This document shows positions 8,086-17,332 of a stretch of DNA of 64,000 bases, piece by piece. The notes under the pieces are model-generated. The model was not told the DNA's origin. It did no database searches and was given only the letters and a program-made list of their open reading frames with translations. The DNA comes from Agarivorans litoreus (GTDB lineage: Bacteria; Pseudomonadota; Gammaproteobacteria; Enterobacterales; Celerinatantimonadaceae): positions 1,445,501 to 1,509,500 of the forward strand of contig NZ_BLPI01000001.1 of NCBI RefSeq assembly GCF_019649015.1, read 5' to 3'. Position numbers and translations under genes: made by a program. Within the stretch, counting starts at the first letter, position 1. Each line of letters begins with the position of its first letter.

Positions 8086-9433
8086 AATGCTTGATTAACG
8101 CACTAAGCTTAGTGTGTATACCTTCAAACCCGCCATTGCTCATTACCAAAATCTGATCACCTTCGGCCATCATTGCAGCTACCTGCTCAACTATCTCGGC
8201 AATACTGCTAGCGACCTTGGCCTGCTTAAGCTTGGCTGCTGTATTTGCAATGTATTGATTGCTTTGATCTGGCTGATATAAAAATACCACGTCGGCCACT
8301 TGTAAACTCTCGGCTAAACGCTCTTGATGCACGCCCATTTTCATGGTGTTAGAGCGTGCCTCCAAAATCGCAATAATTCGCTGCTTTCCTACTTGGGCGC
8401 GTAAACCTGCTAACGTGCTACTAATTGCACTTGGATGATGGGCAAAGTCATCAAACAAACGAATACCATTTCGCTCAGCTAACAATTCGAGGCGTCGTTT
8501 AGGTGGTAAGAATTTTTGTAAGCTATCAATAGCAAGGCTAGGCAAAACCCCAACATGACGGGCTGCGGCAATTGCCATTAAGGCATTCTCAGCATTGTGC
8601 TGACCAATTAAATCCCAACTTAAAATACCTTGGGATTGACCATTTAATACTATATCCAGCTCGCTATAATCACTTTTGTTAGCGTGCCACTGCCACGCTT
8701 CACCATCTCCAGTTTGCTCTAGATCAGACCAACATCCTTGCTTAATAACCTGCTGAATTGCTTCATTATTTTTTGGTGCAACAACTCTGCCAGAAGCTGG
8801 AACTATTCTCATTAAGTGATGAAACTGTTTTTGAATTGCTGCCAGGTCGTCAAATATGTCTGCATGGTCAAACTCTAAATTGTTTAACACCAAAGTACGC
8901 GGTTGGTAATGAACAAATTTGGAGCGTTTATCAAAAAATGCGCTGTCATACTCGTCTGCTTCCACCACAAAAAATGGCGTATCACCTAATCGAGCAGACC
9001 CTGAAAAGTTACGAGGAACACCGCCGATAAGGTAACCGGGAGCCATATCGTTATCTTCCAAAATCCACGCTAGCATACTTGCTGTAGTCGTTTTACCGTG
9101 CGTGCCTGCCACCGCCAAGACCCACTTTTCGGGTAAAATATACTGTTTAAGCCACTCTGGACCGGAGCAATATTTGAGGCCTTTGTCTAAAACATATTCA
9201 ACACAAGGGTTGCCCCGACTCATGGCATTACCTACTACCACTAGGTCAGGAGCAGGCTCTAATTGGGCAGGATCATAGCCCTGAATAAGCTCTATACCTA
9301 AGGACTCCAATTGCGTGCTCATGGGTGGATATACGTTTAAATCACTGCCCGTTACACGCATTCCAGACTCACGTGCAAGCATCGCCAAACCACCCATAAA
9401 GGTGCCACAAATACCTAAAATATGAATATGCAT
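8084..9433 (-). CDS. mpl: UDP-N-acetylmuramate:L-alanyl-gamma-D-glutamyl-meso-diaminopimelate ligase
   Basis: Mpl joins the tripeptide recovered from old murein to UDP-MurNAc, recycling cell-wall peptide in the cytoplasm. The N-terminal HIHILGICGTFMGGLA and the ATP loop GTHGKTTT (about residue 111) identify the Mur ligase family, and the 449-aa length and opening motif favour Mpl over MurC. The DDFAHHPSAI segment near residue 330 is also typical. A gene for a small exported protein lies 68 bases upstream in the same direction and may share a transcript. Confidence 0.95.
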   Translation of the reverse strand: MHIHILGICGTFMGGLAMLARESGMRVTGSDLNVYPPMSTQLESLGIELIQGYDPAQLEPAPDLVVVGNAMSRGNPCVEYVLDKGLKYCSGPEWLKQYILPEKWVLAVAGTHGKTTTASMLAWILEDNDMAPGYLIGGVPRNFSGSARLGDTPFFVVEADEYDSAFFDKRSKFVHYQPRTLVLNNLEFDHADIFDDLAAIQKQFHHLMRIVPASGRVVAPKNNEAIQQVIKQGCWSDLEQTGDGEAWQWHANKSDYSELDIVLNGQSQGILSWDLIGQHNAENALMAIAAARHVGVLPSLAIDSLQKFLPPKRRLELLAERNGIRLFDDFAHHPSAISSTLAGLRAQVGKQRIIAILEARSNTMKMGVHQERLAESLQVADVVFLYQPDQSNQYIANTAAKLKQAKVASSIAEIVEQVAAMMAEGDQILVMSNGGFEGIHTKLSALIKH

Positions 9434-9501
9434 AAATACAATATGTTTGAAAGCAAAAAACCAGCGCCTAGAATAGCACTTAACGCCACAAATTATTGAA
9501 G

Positions 9502-9834
9502 CTAATGTGTATTTCTGCGGGTTGTTTCTGGATCAGGAATTTGGATATATAACTGCTGTTGCTGGTAACGATATGGTCGATACCAATTTAAACCACATTG
9601 ATAGTCGCCGGTTGCGTTAAAAACACAACCAATGGGAAGCTCTTTTAACCACTGCAGCTGAGCTTGATTGCGTAGCTGCTCCTGCCATAAATGTTGCTCT
9701 AGCAACTCTTTTTGTAGCTCAAAGGCATCGACCTTATCTGGGTCTGAGCTTTTTTGCACAATGATAGGACCAGCAGTAGCAGAAAAAGCCAGCAGAAACA
9801 TAGTAATAAAAGCGTAATTCAGTCGACGCATCAT
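9502..9834 (-). CDS. small exported protein of unknown function
   Basis: This 110-aa protein has a signal peptide (residues 1-21, ending FSATA-GP) followed by a glutamine-rich helical part and a tail with one cysteine pair (GCVFNATGDYQCG), which could form a disulfide in the periplasm. I do not recognise the family. It is divergent from the Kazal-type lipoprotein gene and lies upstream of mpl in the same direction. Confidence 0.6.
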   Translation of the reverse strand: MMRRLNYAFITMFLLAFSATAGPIIVQKSSDPDKVDAFELQKELLEQHLWQEQLRNQAQLQWLKELPIGCVFNATGDYQCGLNWYRPYRYQQQQLYIQIPDPETTRRNTH

Positions 9835-9882
9835 GAGTTTATCATCTACAATCTAAAGTCTTTAAAGTTTAGGTGATTACTC

Positions 9883-10122
9883 ATGATTAAATACGCTGTT
9901 ATCGCATTTTTTACAATTTTTTTGATGGCTTGTAGCCAAACTCAAGAGCCTTTGCTCAAAATAGATGGTAGCTGTGAAGAGCCTCGCCCAGAAATTTGTA
10001 CTATGGAATATGATCCTGTTTGCGGCGAAGTAAATGGTGAATTAAAAGAATACGGTAATGCTTGTTCTGCCTGTGGCGATCCGGAGATAAATACTTATCA
10101 AAAAGGCGCTTGCCCAAAATAA
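9883..10122 (+). CDS. small lipoprotein with a Kazal-type protease-inhibitor domain
   Basis: The 79-aa product starts with a lipoprotein signal ending LMAC (Cys17). The remaining 60 residues are almost all one Kazal-like domain: CTMEYDPVCGE, then YGNACSAC, and a final GAC, giving the usual CxxxYxPVCG...YxNxCxAC pattern. Kazal domains inhibit serine proteases. Bacterial single-domain lipoproteins of this sort occur, but their targets are unknown. No aspartate follows the +1 Cys (CSQ), so transport to the outer membrane is expected. Confidence 0.8.
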   Translation: MIKYAVIAFFTIFLMACSQTQEPLLKIDGSCEEPRPEICTMEYDPVCGEVNGELKEYGNACSACGDPEINTYQKGACPK

Positions 10123-10203
10123 CAAATAAGTAACAAAATTTAGCAAACTCGCCAATCAGTGCTATTTACTTAAGGTATAACTAATTAGCACTGAGAGGCG
10201 ATT

Positions 10204-11124
10204 ATGAGTCGAACTGCTGCACTAGGCTTACTTTGTTTAAGTAGCTTACTCTTTAGTAATCAGTCTCTTAGCATGGCTGCCAATGAACAATTTGGTGACA
10301 AGACATTTTATGGCGAATGGAAATGGTCTGATACCCAAGGTCAATATCAGCAGCTAAAACTGCAATTTTCTGAAGATTTAATTCATCAGTCTGAAGTAGA
10401 AACCTTTCGGTTAAGCTACAGCCTAACTTACCCATCGCAGGCAATTAGCGCTTATTTAAGCCCACGCTTAGAACATGCTGTTGCAATGATTAACCAGTAT
10501 GTCAACAACCCCGAAACCCGTTTAGATGACATTCTTCAAGCACTGCGGAGTGACAGCGACAGCCCCTCTTCAAAAATGCTGTGGGATGCCTATGAACAAT
10601 ATACTCACGATGCATTTCGTCACCTAGGGTTGCTGCCTTGCTTACATCCGCAAGGGGCACAGTACCCATGTGTTCGGCCAAACTACTCGCAGTTATTTTA
10701 CCAAAACCGTGACCGCGTGAATCCAATTGTTGAACACTTCACTCAACAGGGAGATTTGAATAGATCACTCGCTGAGGCTCAAGCTTGGTTACTTACAATT
10801 CCCAGCAAACAAGAGAACAATTATAGTTTTACTTCTCCGGTAGATGTACTAAAAGATAACCGAGCCGATAGCGATGAGCGCGCCTTATTGCTCGCGCTAG
10901 TATTAAGTGAACTGGCACCCAACTACCCTTTGTATATGGTATATCCAGCAAACAGCGTTGGAAGTGCCTCACCCGCTTGGTTAACCATTGATGCCAGCAG
11001 CGGCATTGAAGGGCCAACAATCATTATTGGAGATAATGCTCATACCCTAGTTTCAGGTTCGCCGGAACTAATAAAAGAGATGTTGCTCGCAGAAGTACAA
11101 TTGATTAGTGATGCCCTCTATTGA
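10204..11124 (+). CDS. exported protein with a degenerate transglutaminase-like region
   Basis: This 306-aa protein has a signal peptide (residues 1-25). The segment SPVDVLKDNRADSDERALLL near residue 215 resembles the active-site helix of bacterial transglutaminase-like proteins, which normally reads GDCxxKAxLL after a short lead-in. Here the position expected for the catalytic cysteine is serine. The protein may therefore be a binding or structural relative rather than an enzyme, or the resemblance may be coincidental. It is followed 77 bases later by ytfJ. Confidence 0.55.
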   Translation: MSRTAALGLLCLSSLLFSNQSLSMAANEQFGDKTFYGEWKWSDTQGQYQQLKLQFSEDLIHQSEVETFRLSYSLTYPSQAISAYLSPRLEHAVAMINQYVNNPETRLDDILQALRSDSDSPSSKMLWDAYEQYTHDAFRHLGLLPCLHPQGAQYPCVRPNYSQLFYQNRDRVNPIVEHFTQQGDLNRSLAEAQAWLLTIPSKQENNYSFTSPVDVLKDNRADSDERALLLALVLSELAPNYPLYMVYPANSVGSASPAWLTIDASSGIEGPTIIIGDNAHTLVSGSPELIKEMLLAEVQLISDALY

Positions 11125-11201
11125 GATTTGTTGTTTTTTTGTTATAAATGTTTCACACAGGTCTGACCTGAGCAATTCAGCCAAGCATAAAGGATTACAA
11201 C

Positions 11202-11744
11202 GTGAAGCATCTATTACTACTTTTAAGCCTACTGCCAGCATGGGCGATGGCACTTAACGTAAGTACTGGCAGCAACCTACCTAGTATTGTTATTGATGAT
11301 GCAGGGGAACTGCAGCTTGCTGGTGACGATATCAGTTATAGCGCTTGGAGCACCCAACAACTCAGCGGCAAAGTTATGCTTATTCAAGCAATGGCCGGAC
11401 GAACTAGCGCTAAAGAACTCAACGCACCAATGATTGAAGCGGTAAAGCAAGCCAAATTTGGCGATGATGTTTACCAAACTATAACCATAGTAAACCTAGA
11501 TGACGCCATCTTTGGTACTTCAGGTTTTGTAAAAGGGAAGTTAAAGAAAAACAAAAAATCCTTTCCAAAAGCGAGCTTCGTACTAGATAAAAAAGGAGAG
11601 CTGTTTGAGCTGTGGCAGCTAAAAGAAAAATCTTCGGCCATTATTCTACTTGATGCCAGCGGCACCGTTTTGTTTGCTAAGGATGGCGAGCTAAATCAAC
11701 AAGAAATCGATCAGGTGATTGGTTTAATTGAGGCAAATATCTAA
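11202..11744 (+). CDS. ytfJ: YtfJ family periplasmic protein
   Basis: The protein closely follows E. coli YtfJ along its whole length: signal peptide (1-17), FETG-like opening, GKVMLIQAMAGRTSAKE near residue 64, TIVNLDDAIFGTSGFVKG near residue 98, and SSAIILLDASG. It has a thioredoxin-like fold without a CxxC motif. Its function is not established. Length is 180 aa, near the family norm. It starts with GTG-free ATG-like spacing behind an AAAGGA site (initiation codon GTG at 11202). Confidence 0.92.
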   Translation: MKHLLLLLSLLPAWAMALNVSTGSNLPSIVIDDAGELQLAGDDISYSAWSTQQLSGKVMLIQAMAGRTSAKELNAPMIEAVKQAKFGDDVYQTITIVNLDDAIFGTSGFVKGKLKKNKKSFPKASFVLDKKGELFELWQLKEKSSAIILLDASGTVLFAKDGELNQQEIDQVIGLIEANI

Positions 11745-11766
11745 CCTAAGCAACAGTCAAGAGTTG

Positions 11767-11792
11767 ATAGGCGTAAACTTAATTACGCCTAT
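11767..11792. terminator. hairpin downstream of ytfJ
   Basis: A perfect 10-bp stem, ATAGGCGTAA/TTACGCCTAT, with a 6-nt loop, lies between ytfJ and a possible minus-strand small gene. Neither strand has a clean T-run after it, so termination is only suggested by position. Confidence 0.5.
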
Positions 11793-11908
11793 TCAAACAT
11801 CGTCATTAACACCAACAAACTAACCACGTAGGCACTCATTAAAACAGTTAGAACTTTATGTCGTTTAGTCCATACGGTAAGGTTTTTTAACACAACTACC
11901 TCTCTCAT
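11789..11908 (-). CDS. possible 39-aa single-span membrane protein
   Basis: This short frame encodes a basic N-terminal part (VWTKRHK, residues 12-18) followed by a continuous hydrophobic stretch (about residues 19-37) and ends FE. Such a layout is typical of real bacterial small membrane proteins. Its stop codon lies inside the hairpin at 11767-11792. The ribosome site is weak (CTGGTG just before ATG). It explains an otherwise empty 258-base gap, but codon evidence is too short to be sure. Confidence 0.35.
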   Translation of the reverse strand: MREVVVLKNLTVWTKRHKVLTVLMSAYVVSLLVLMTMFE

Positions 11909-12002
11909 CACCAGTTAACTTAAATTTAACACTTTTAACAATGATTGCAAACTTGCTTTATCGATGAATCCTCAGTAAAAATGAGGCAGCGAGGAGTAAT
12001 TC

Positions 12003-12824
12003 ATGTCAGATAAGTCGATCATCGAAAACAAAAACAGCCAAGTTGAGAATAGTAAACTGCAATTAGCCAAAATAGCTAAGCAACGCGGTTTAGATGCTTT
12101 GTTACACAAAGAGAAAGCAGCGTCTACTTGGTCGCAACGAGCCCAAGCTAGGGTTATCGTTGAGCTAGCCAGTCAGCAAAAAAACTTAGAAAGTATCTTT
12201 TACTTTGCTGCGCAAAAAACTAGCGAACAAGACGTTGGGAGTGAGCCCGACGCCGATTGGATGACCGAGTTTTTACAACTAGCGAGCAATACTCAAGTTA
12301 AGTCGATGCAAATGCTATGGGCCGACATTCTTAGCCAAGAGCTTGCGACTCCAGGTAGCTTTTCAGTAAAGGCTCTACGCACCCTCAAACTAATGACTCA
12401 GCGCGAGGCGATGTGGTTTCAAACCGCCTGTGAATTAAGCTCTAGTGTTGGTGGAGAAACTAACAATAAGATCTTAACGGGCGTGGCAAGGCCAGCCAGT
12501 AACTTGGGGTTGGTAAGAGCGAAATTAGACAAAATTAGCTTAGGGCAACATCGCATGCCTTATCACCATGTTTTGCAGTTAACTGATTTAGGGCTAATTT
12601 TCGATAAAGAACTCGAGATCCGCCCTTCATCACATCACGACACGCCGTTGATACATGGACAAGCACATTATGCCTTAAAGCCTCGCTATAAAGGCGCTAG
12701 GCTGTTGTACCATCGCTTCACTCCCATTGGTGATGAGCTAGCTAAGCTGATTACCACTCAGCCTATCGCTTCTTATCAAGAGCATTTAGAACAACTGTTA
12801 CATAACTATTTTGAGCTTCACTAA
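12003..12824 (+). CDS. conserved protein of unknown function (resembles the DUF2806/TIGR03899 group)
   Basis: This 273-aa protein is cytoplasmic (no signal or membrane segment). Residues 75-140 contain DWMTEFLQLASNTQVKSMQM followed by WADILSQELATPGSFSVKAL and LKLMTQREAMWF, a pattern I associate with the DUF2806/TIGR03899 proteins of marine gammaproteobacteria. The assignment is from memory. A GAGGAG ribosome site supports the ATG start. The gene stands alone and ends at a strong hairpin facing cysH. Confidence 0.7.
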   Translation: MSDKSIIENKNSQVENSKLQLAKIAKQRGLDALLHKEKAASTWSQRAQARVIVELASQQKNLESIFYFAAQKTSEQDVGSEPDADWMTEFLQLASNTQVKSMQMLWADILSQELATPGSFSVKALRTLKLMTQREAMWFQTACELSSSVGGETNNKILTGVARPASNLGLVRAKLDKISLGQHRMPYHHVLQLTDLGLIFDKELEIRPSSHHDTPLIHGQAHYALKPRYKGARLLYHRFTPIGDELAKLITTQPIASYQEHLEQLLHNYFELH

Positions 12825-12831
12825 GCATTAG

Positions 12832-12867
12832 AACAAGAAACGCGGCTAAAGCCGCGTTTCTTGTTTT
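12832..12867. terminator. intrinsic terminator between the 273-aa protein gene and cysH
   Basis: A perfect 15-bp stem (12832-12846 with 12851-12865, core AAACGCGGC/GCCGCGTTT), a TAAA loop and a TTTT end. It lies between two convergent genes and may serve both. Confidence 0.9.
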
Positions 12868-12880
12868 AACTCTGACAAAT

Positions 12881-13633
12881 TTAAATACCGCTGCCAGCAA
12901 CTTCTTCGTGTAAACCACATTCTCGCTTCAAGCCGAAGAAGCGAGTATCTTCTTCACTCATCCCAGCTTGCAAGGGTTGTGAGGTTTGCACATCCCCAAC
13001 CGACACATAGCCTTGTTCCCACAAAGGGTGATAAGGCAAGTTGTGATCTTTTAAGTAATAGTGCACATCTTTATTACTCCAATCGATAATGGGTAATATT
13101 TTGAAAGCGCCATTTTGAATTTGCAGCACAGGTAAGTCTGAACGAGAAGAGGATTGACTGCGACGCAAACCAGAGAACCAGCTCTTAACTTCCAGCTCTT
13201 TAAAAGCGCGCTGCATAGGCTCAACTTTATTCAAGGTGTTGTATTGCTTTAAGCCTTCAACGCCTTGCTCCCAAAGCTTACCAAAACGCGCTTCTTGCCA
13301 TGCGTTAGACTGCTTCGACTGATATACCTGCAAGTTTAGACTTAAGCGTTCAGTTAGCTCATCAATAAAGCGGTATGTTTCAGGAAACAAGTAGCCTGTA
13401 TCGGTAAGTATCACCGGAATATCGGGCTTAATTTGCGTCAACAGGTGCAAACTCACTGCTGCTTGAATGCCAAAGCTAGAGGTTAATACCACCTGCTGGG
13501 GCAAGTTCTCTAGGGCCCAAGCCGCACGCTGTTGTGCACTCATGCCTTCAAGTTCTTTATTTACTTCAGATAACTCAGCAACACGAGCCTCAACAGGGAG
13601 TGCAGCCAGTTGCTCCAAATCTAAGTTAGTCAT
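12881..13633 (-). CDS. cysH: phosphoadenylyl-sulfate (PAPS) reductase
   Basis: CysH reduces PAPS to sulfite with thioredoxin. The 250-aa protein has the PP-loop-like SSFGIQAAV region (about residue 53), [11 protein letters not shown], and the C-terminal catalytic ECGLH motif (Cys239). The extra cysteine pairs of APS reductases are missing, so the substrate should be PAPS. It overlaps cysI by 8 bases and is last in cysJIH. The activating genes for APS and PAPS are outside the window. Confidence 0.96.
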   Translation of the reverse strand: MTNLDLEQLAALPVEARVAELSEVNKELEGMSAQQRAAWALENLPQQVVLTSSFGIQAAVSLHLLTQIKPDIPVILTDTGYLFPETYRFIDELTERLSLNLQVYQSKQSNAWQEARFGKLWEQGVEGLKQYNTLNKVEPMQRAFKELEVKSWFSGLRRSQSSSRSDLPVLQIQNGAFKILPIIDWSNKDVHYYLKDHNLPYHPLWEQGYVSVGDVQTSQPLQAGMSEEDTRFFGLKRECGLHEEVAGSGI

Positions 13634-15329
13634 GAAAATCCCTAACGCTTACTTTTACTTCAGCGACAATTCCAGCACGAATTACAAAGTCACCAAAAGC
13701 TTCATCTTGCTCACGTTCTTTAGCCCAGCGAGCAATTAAGCCGTCTAATTCAGACAAGATTTCTTGCTCACCAATGCCCTCTAAATAGAGTTTTGGAATA
13801 CGTGTTCCGCTTTGGTTACCACCTAGATATAAGTTGTACTTACCTGGTCCTTTGCCCACCAAGCCTGCTTCGGCAAGCATTGCGCGGCCACAACCGTTAG
13901 GACAGCCAGTTACTCGCAAAATGATGTGCTCATCATTCATTGCGTGCTTGGTTAGTAATTGCTCTACATCGTCAACCAAACCAGGCAAGTAACGCTCGGC
14001 TTCAGCCATGGCTAATGGGCACGTTGGGAACGCAACACAAGCCATAGAATTTAGACGCTGCGAACTATGGCTGTCATCAATTAAGCCATGTTCACGTGCA
14101 AGCTTTTCTATTTTAGTTTTGTCTTTAGCCGCTACACCCGCAATAACTAAGTTTTGGTTAGCGGTCATGCGGAAATCACCTTTGTGAATTTCAGCAATTT
14201 TGGCAACGCCAGTTTTCAAGGCCTTTTCTGGGTAATCTAACAAACGACCGTTTTCAATAAATACGGTTAAGTGGTACTTACCATCAATCCCTTCAACCCA
14301 ACCAATACGGTCTCCGCGAGAGGTAAACTCATAAGGACGACTTGCTTCGAAGTTAATGCCAGCGCGCTTTTCAACTTCTTGCTTAAAGGTATCGCTACCC
14401 ACACGGTCGAGCGTGTATTTGGTTTTAGCATTTTTACGATTAACTCGGTTACCCCAGTCGCGCTGCGTAGTTACCACTGCCGCAGCCACATCTAAGGTTT
14501 TATCAAGAGGAATAAAACCAAAGTCATCGGCGCGACGTGGATAAGTAGACTTATCACCGTGAGTCATCGCTAGGCCGCCGCCCACCAAAACGTTAAAACC
14601 TACTAACTTGCCGTTATCAGCAATCGCAACAAAGTTAAGATCGTTAGCGTGCACGTCAATGTCATTATGCGGAGGAATTACTACCGTGGTTTTAAACTTA
14701 CGCGGTAAGTAATTAGAGCCTAAAATTGGCTCTTCTTCGCCACCTTCAACCTTCTCACCATCTAGCCAAATCTCGGCGTAGGCGCGAGTTTTAGGTAATA
14801 GATGTTCACTGATTTTAGTGGCCCACTCATAGGCTTCTTGGTGCAGTTCAGATTCAACCGGGTTACTGGTACACAATACGTTTCGGTTAACATCACCGGC
14901 AGTTGCAATAGAGTCAATGCCAATACTGTTAAGTGTTTGGTGCATTAATTTAATGTTTGGCTTTAACACGCCGTGAAACTGAAATGTTTGACGCGTGGTT
15001 AAACGAATACTGCCATACATAGTGTGGTCGGTAGCAAACTTATCAATGGCCAACCACTGCTTAGGCTGAATAATCCCGCCTGGCATACGCGCACGTAACA
15101 TTACATTGTGCAGCGGCTCTAGCTTTTGCTTGGTTCGCTCGGCACGAATATCACGGTCATCTTGCTGGTACATACCGTGGAAACGAATTAACTGAAAGTT
15201 ATCTGCTGTAAATCCACCAGTGATACGGTCACTTAGGTCAGCTTCAATAGTGCCACGCAGGAAGTTACTTTCTCGCTTTAGGCGCTCATTATCTGACAAC
15301 TTGCCTTCAACAATTAGATCCGAACTCAT
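13626..15329 (-). CDS. cysI: sulfite reductase (NADPH) hemoprotein beta subunit
   Basis: CysI reduces sulfite to sulfide by six electrons at a siroheme coupled to a 4Fe-4S cluster. The four cluster ligands are visible as ACVAFPTC (near residue 435) and GCPNGC (near 480), and the siroheme-binding arginines lie in the [12 protein letters not shown] region. The 567-aa length is normal. It overlaps cysJ by one base and cysH by eight, so the three are tightly coupled. Confidence 0.97.
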   Translation of the reverse strand: MSSDLIVEGKLSDNERLKRESNFLRGTIEADLSDRITGGFTADNFQLIRFHGMYQQDDRDIRAERTKQKLEPLHNVMLRARMPGGIIQPKQWLAIDKFATDHTMYGSIRLTTRQTFQFHGVLKPNIKLMHQTLNSIGIDSIATAGDVNRNVLCTSNPVESELHQEAYEWATKISEHLLPKTRAYAEIWLDGEKVEGGEEEPILGSNYLPRKFKTTVVIPPHNDIDVHANDLNFVAIADNGKLVGFNVLVGGGLAMTHGDKSTYPRRADDFGFIPLDKTLDVAAAVVTTQRDWGNRVNRKNAKTKYTLDRVGSDTFKQEVEKRAGINFEASRPYEFTSRGDRIGWVEGIDGKYHLTVFIENGRLLDYPEKALKTGVAKIAEIHKGDFRMTANQNLVIAGVAAKDKTKIEKLAREHGLIDDSHSSQRLNSMACVAFPTCPLAMAEAERYLPGLVDDVEQLLTKHAMNDEHIILRVTGCPNGCGRAMLAEAGLVGKGPGKYNLYLGGNQSGTRIPKLYLEGIGEQEILSELDGLIARWAKEREQDEAFGDFVIRAGIVAEVKVSVRDFHD

Positions 15330-17119
15330 TAGTAAACATCCTTCTGGTAACGCTTAGCGCTGCGTAACTGTTTTAAATACTCTTCTGCTTGCTCAGGGCT
15401 TTGTTTGCCTTGCTCAGCAATAATATCGATAAGGGCTTGGTGAACATCTTTCGCCATGCGGTTCGCGTCACCACAAATGTATAGGTGAGCGCCTTCTTCT
15501 AGCCATTGGAAAACTTCTTCAGCATTTTCTCTTAGGCGATCTTGCACATAGATTTTTTCAGCTTGGTCACGCGAGAATGCAACATCTAACTTAGTAAGTA
15601 AACCCGACTTCAAGTAGCCTTGCCATTCGGTTTGATATAAGAAGTCTTGAGTAAAGGTTTGATCACCAAAGAATAACCAGTTTTTGCCACTCGCATCGCT
15701 AGCATCACGCTGTTGCATAAATGCGCGGAACGGCGCTATGCCCGTACCTGGGCCAACCATAATCACTGGCGTATCAGGGTTGCTTGGCAAGCGGAAGTTG
15801 TCGTTATGCTCAACAAATACTTTAACTTGTGCGCCTTCTTTGGCACGAGCACCTAAGAAACCAGAAGCACCACCCAAGCGCTGTTCATCACCTTGTTGGT
15901 AGCTAACTACACCAACCGTTAAGTGAACCTCTTCTTCCACCTCTGCTTGCGCAGAGGCAATAGAGTAAAGTCGCGGAGTAATTTTACGCAAAGCATCAAC
16001 AAAATCTTGGGCAGCCACTTTGGCTTTTTTCTCTAGCAATACATCAATCACTTGGTGATTAGCGGCGTACTCTCGAAGCTTGTCTTTATCGGCAACCACA
16101 GTTTGTAGCTTTTTACTGCCAGACCAATTAGCCCAAGCTTCAACAAACGCGCCGCTGGTTTGAGTAATTTCTAGCTTTTCAGTTAGTGCATCGGCCAAGC
16201 TGAATTCTTGCTCGTCAATACTAACTGTTTGGTCTTCTTCTAGACCTAAGCGCGCGATAATTTTAGCCACTAATTCGCGGTCATTTTCAAACCATACACC
16301 TAGGGCATCGCCAGCTTGGTATTGAATGCCTGAATCAGCTAAATCGATTTCAACATGGCGAACATCTTTCGCTGAATCACGACCAGTAATCTTCTGGCTT
16401 AAGCTCAGCTCAGCAGCATAAGGGTTCTTTTTGTTGTACTGGCTAGCTGCTGGAGCGTTTACCGGCAAATTAACCACTGAGCCAGTCGCTTCTGCGCTTA
16501 AGGTTTGCTTAACTTCGGCTAATGCTTGCTCAGTCCAGCTTGCAGCGTCTTTGTCGTAATCAACATCACAATCAACACGCTCACATACACGCTCTGCGCC
16601 TAAAGCCGCTAAGCGCTCATCAAAATCTTTACCAGTTTGGCAGAAAAATTCGTAACTTGAATCGCCTAAAGCCAATACGCTGTATTTCAAGTTATCAAGC
16701 TTAGGGGCTTTTTTAGAGGCTAAAAACTCGTGAAACTCGATAGCATCATCGGGCGGCTCGCCTTCACCATTAGTACTGGCAACAATCAACAGATGGGTTT
16801 CATTCTTCAAGCTTTTCGCTTTGTAATCAGCCACATTAATAACTTCGGCATTAATGTCTTGAGCTTGAGCAGCAGCATGCAACTCTTCGGCAACACCTTT
16901 GGCATTTCCTGTTTGAGAAGCATAAAGAATAGTTAGTTTGCCTGCAGGTTGTGCTTGCGCAAGCGGTGCCAGTTGACCCGCGTTTTGTCCTACGCCCGCC
17001 AGGTAACCACTTACCCAGGCGAGTTGAGTTACCGACAGCTCAGCCGTAGCCTGTTGCAGCAGGCTAACCTGTTGCTCAGACAGTGGACTAGCCAATGACG
17101 AAAGTTCCTTTAACAGCAT
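15329..17119 (-). CDS. cysJ: sulfite reductase (NADPH) flavoprotein alpha subunit
   Basis: CysJ passes electrons from NADPH through FAD and FMN to CysI. Domains in order: flavodoxin-like FMN domain ([16 protein letters not shown]), a connecting FAD domain (RLYSIASA) and the NADPH domain ([16 protein letters not shown]), ending KRYQKDVY as usual. I start it at the ATG at 17119 (596 aa), because an AGGGTG ribosome site precedes it and the protein then aligns with known CysJ. A 14-residue longer frame from a TTG has no such support. It is the first gene of cysJIH. Confidence 0.95.
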   Translation of the reverse strand: MLLKELSSLASPLSEQQVSLLQQATAELSVTQLAWVSGYLAGVGQNAGQLAPLAQAQPAGKLTILYASQTGNAKGVAEELHAAAQAQDINAEVINVADYKAKSLKNETHLLIVASTNGEGEPPDDAIEFHEFLASKKAPKLDNLKYSVLALGDSSYEFFCQTGKDFDERLAALGAERVCERVDCDVDYDKDAASWTEQALAEVKQTLSAEATGSVVNLPVNAPAASQYNKKNPYAAELSLSQKITGRDSAKDVRHVEIDLADSGIQYQAGDALGVWFENDRELVAKIIARLGLEEDQTVSIDEQEFSLADALTEKLEITQTSGAFVEAWANWSGSKKLQTVVADKDKLREYAANHQVIDVLLEKKAKVAAQDFVDALRKITPRLYSIASAQAEVEEEVHLTVGVVSYQQGDEQRLGGASGFLGARAKEGAQVKVFVEHNDNFRLPSNPDTPVIMVGPGTGIAPFRAFMQQRDASDASGKNWLFFGDQTFTQDFLYQTEWQGYLKSGLLTKLDVAFSRDQAEKIYVQDRLRENAEEVFQWLEEGAHLYICGDANRMAKDVHQALIDIIAEQGKQSPEQAEEYLKQLRSAKRYQKDVY

Positions 17120-17332
17120 TTTATCGCACCCTAGATTCACAATTGCAACTAGTCTACCCAAGCACGACCTAAGACAATAAAGAATAAAACGGGATTTTTT
17201 ATAACCGTAGGTAATATATGGTCACTTAGCAGCGAGCAATCCGTTTACAATTTGCACTATGTGACTGAACAACCAGCAATATCGACAATTGTTATATAAG
17301 CTTATTTTATTCCCTTGGTTAATTGGTTCGCG

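Noticed and set aside
17120-17161. Longer CysJ start at the TTG
   Set aside because: No ribosome site, and the extra 14 residues have no counterpart in known CysJ.
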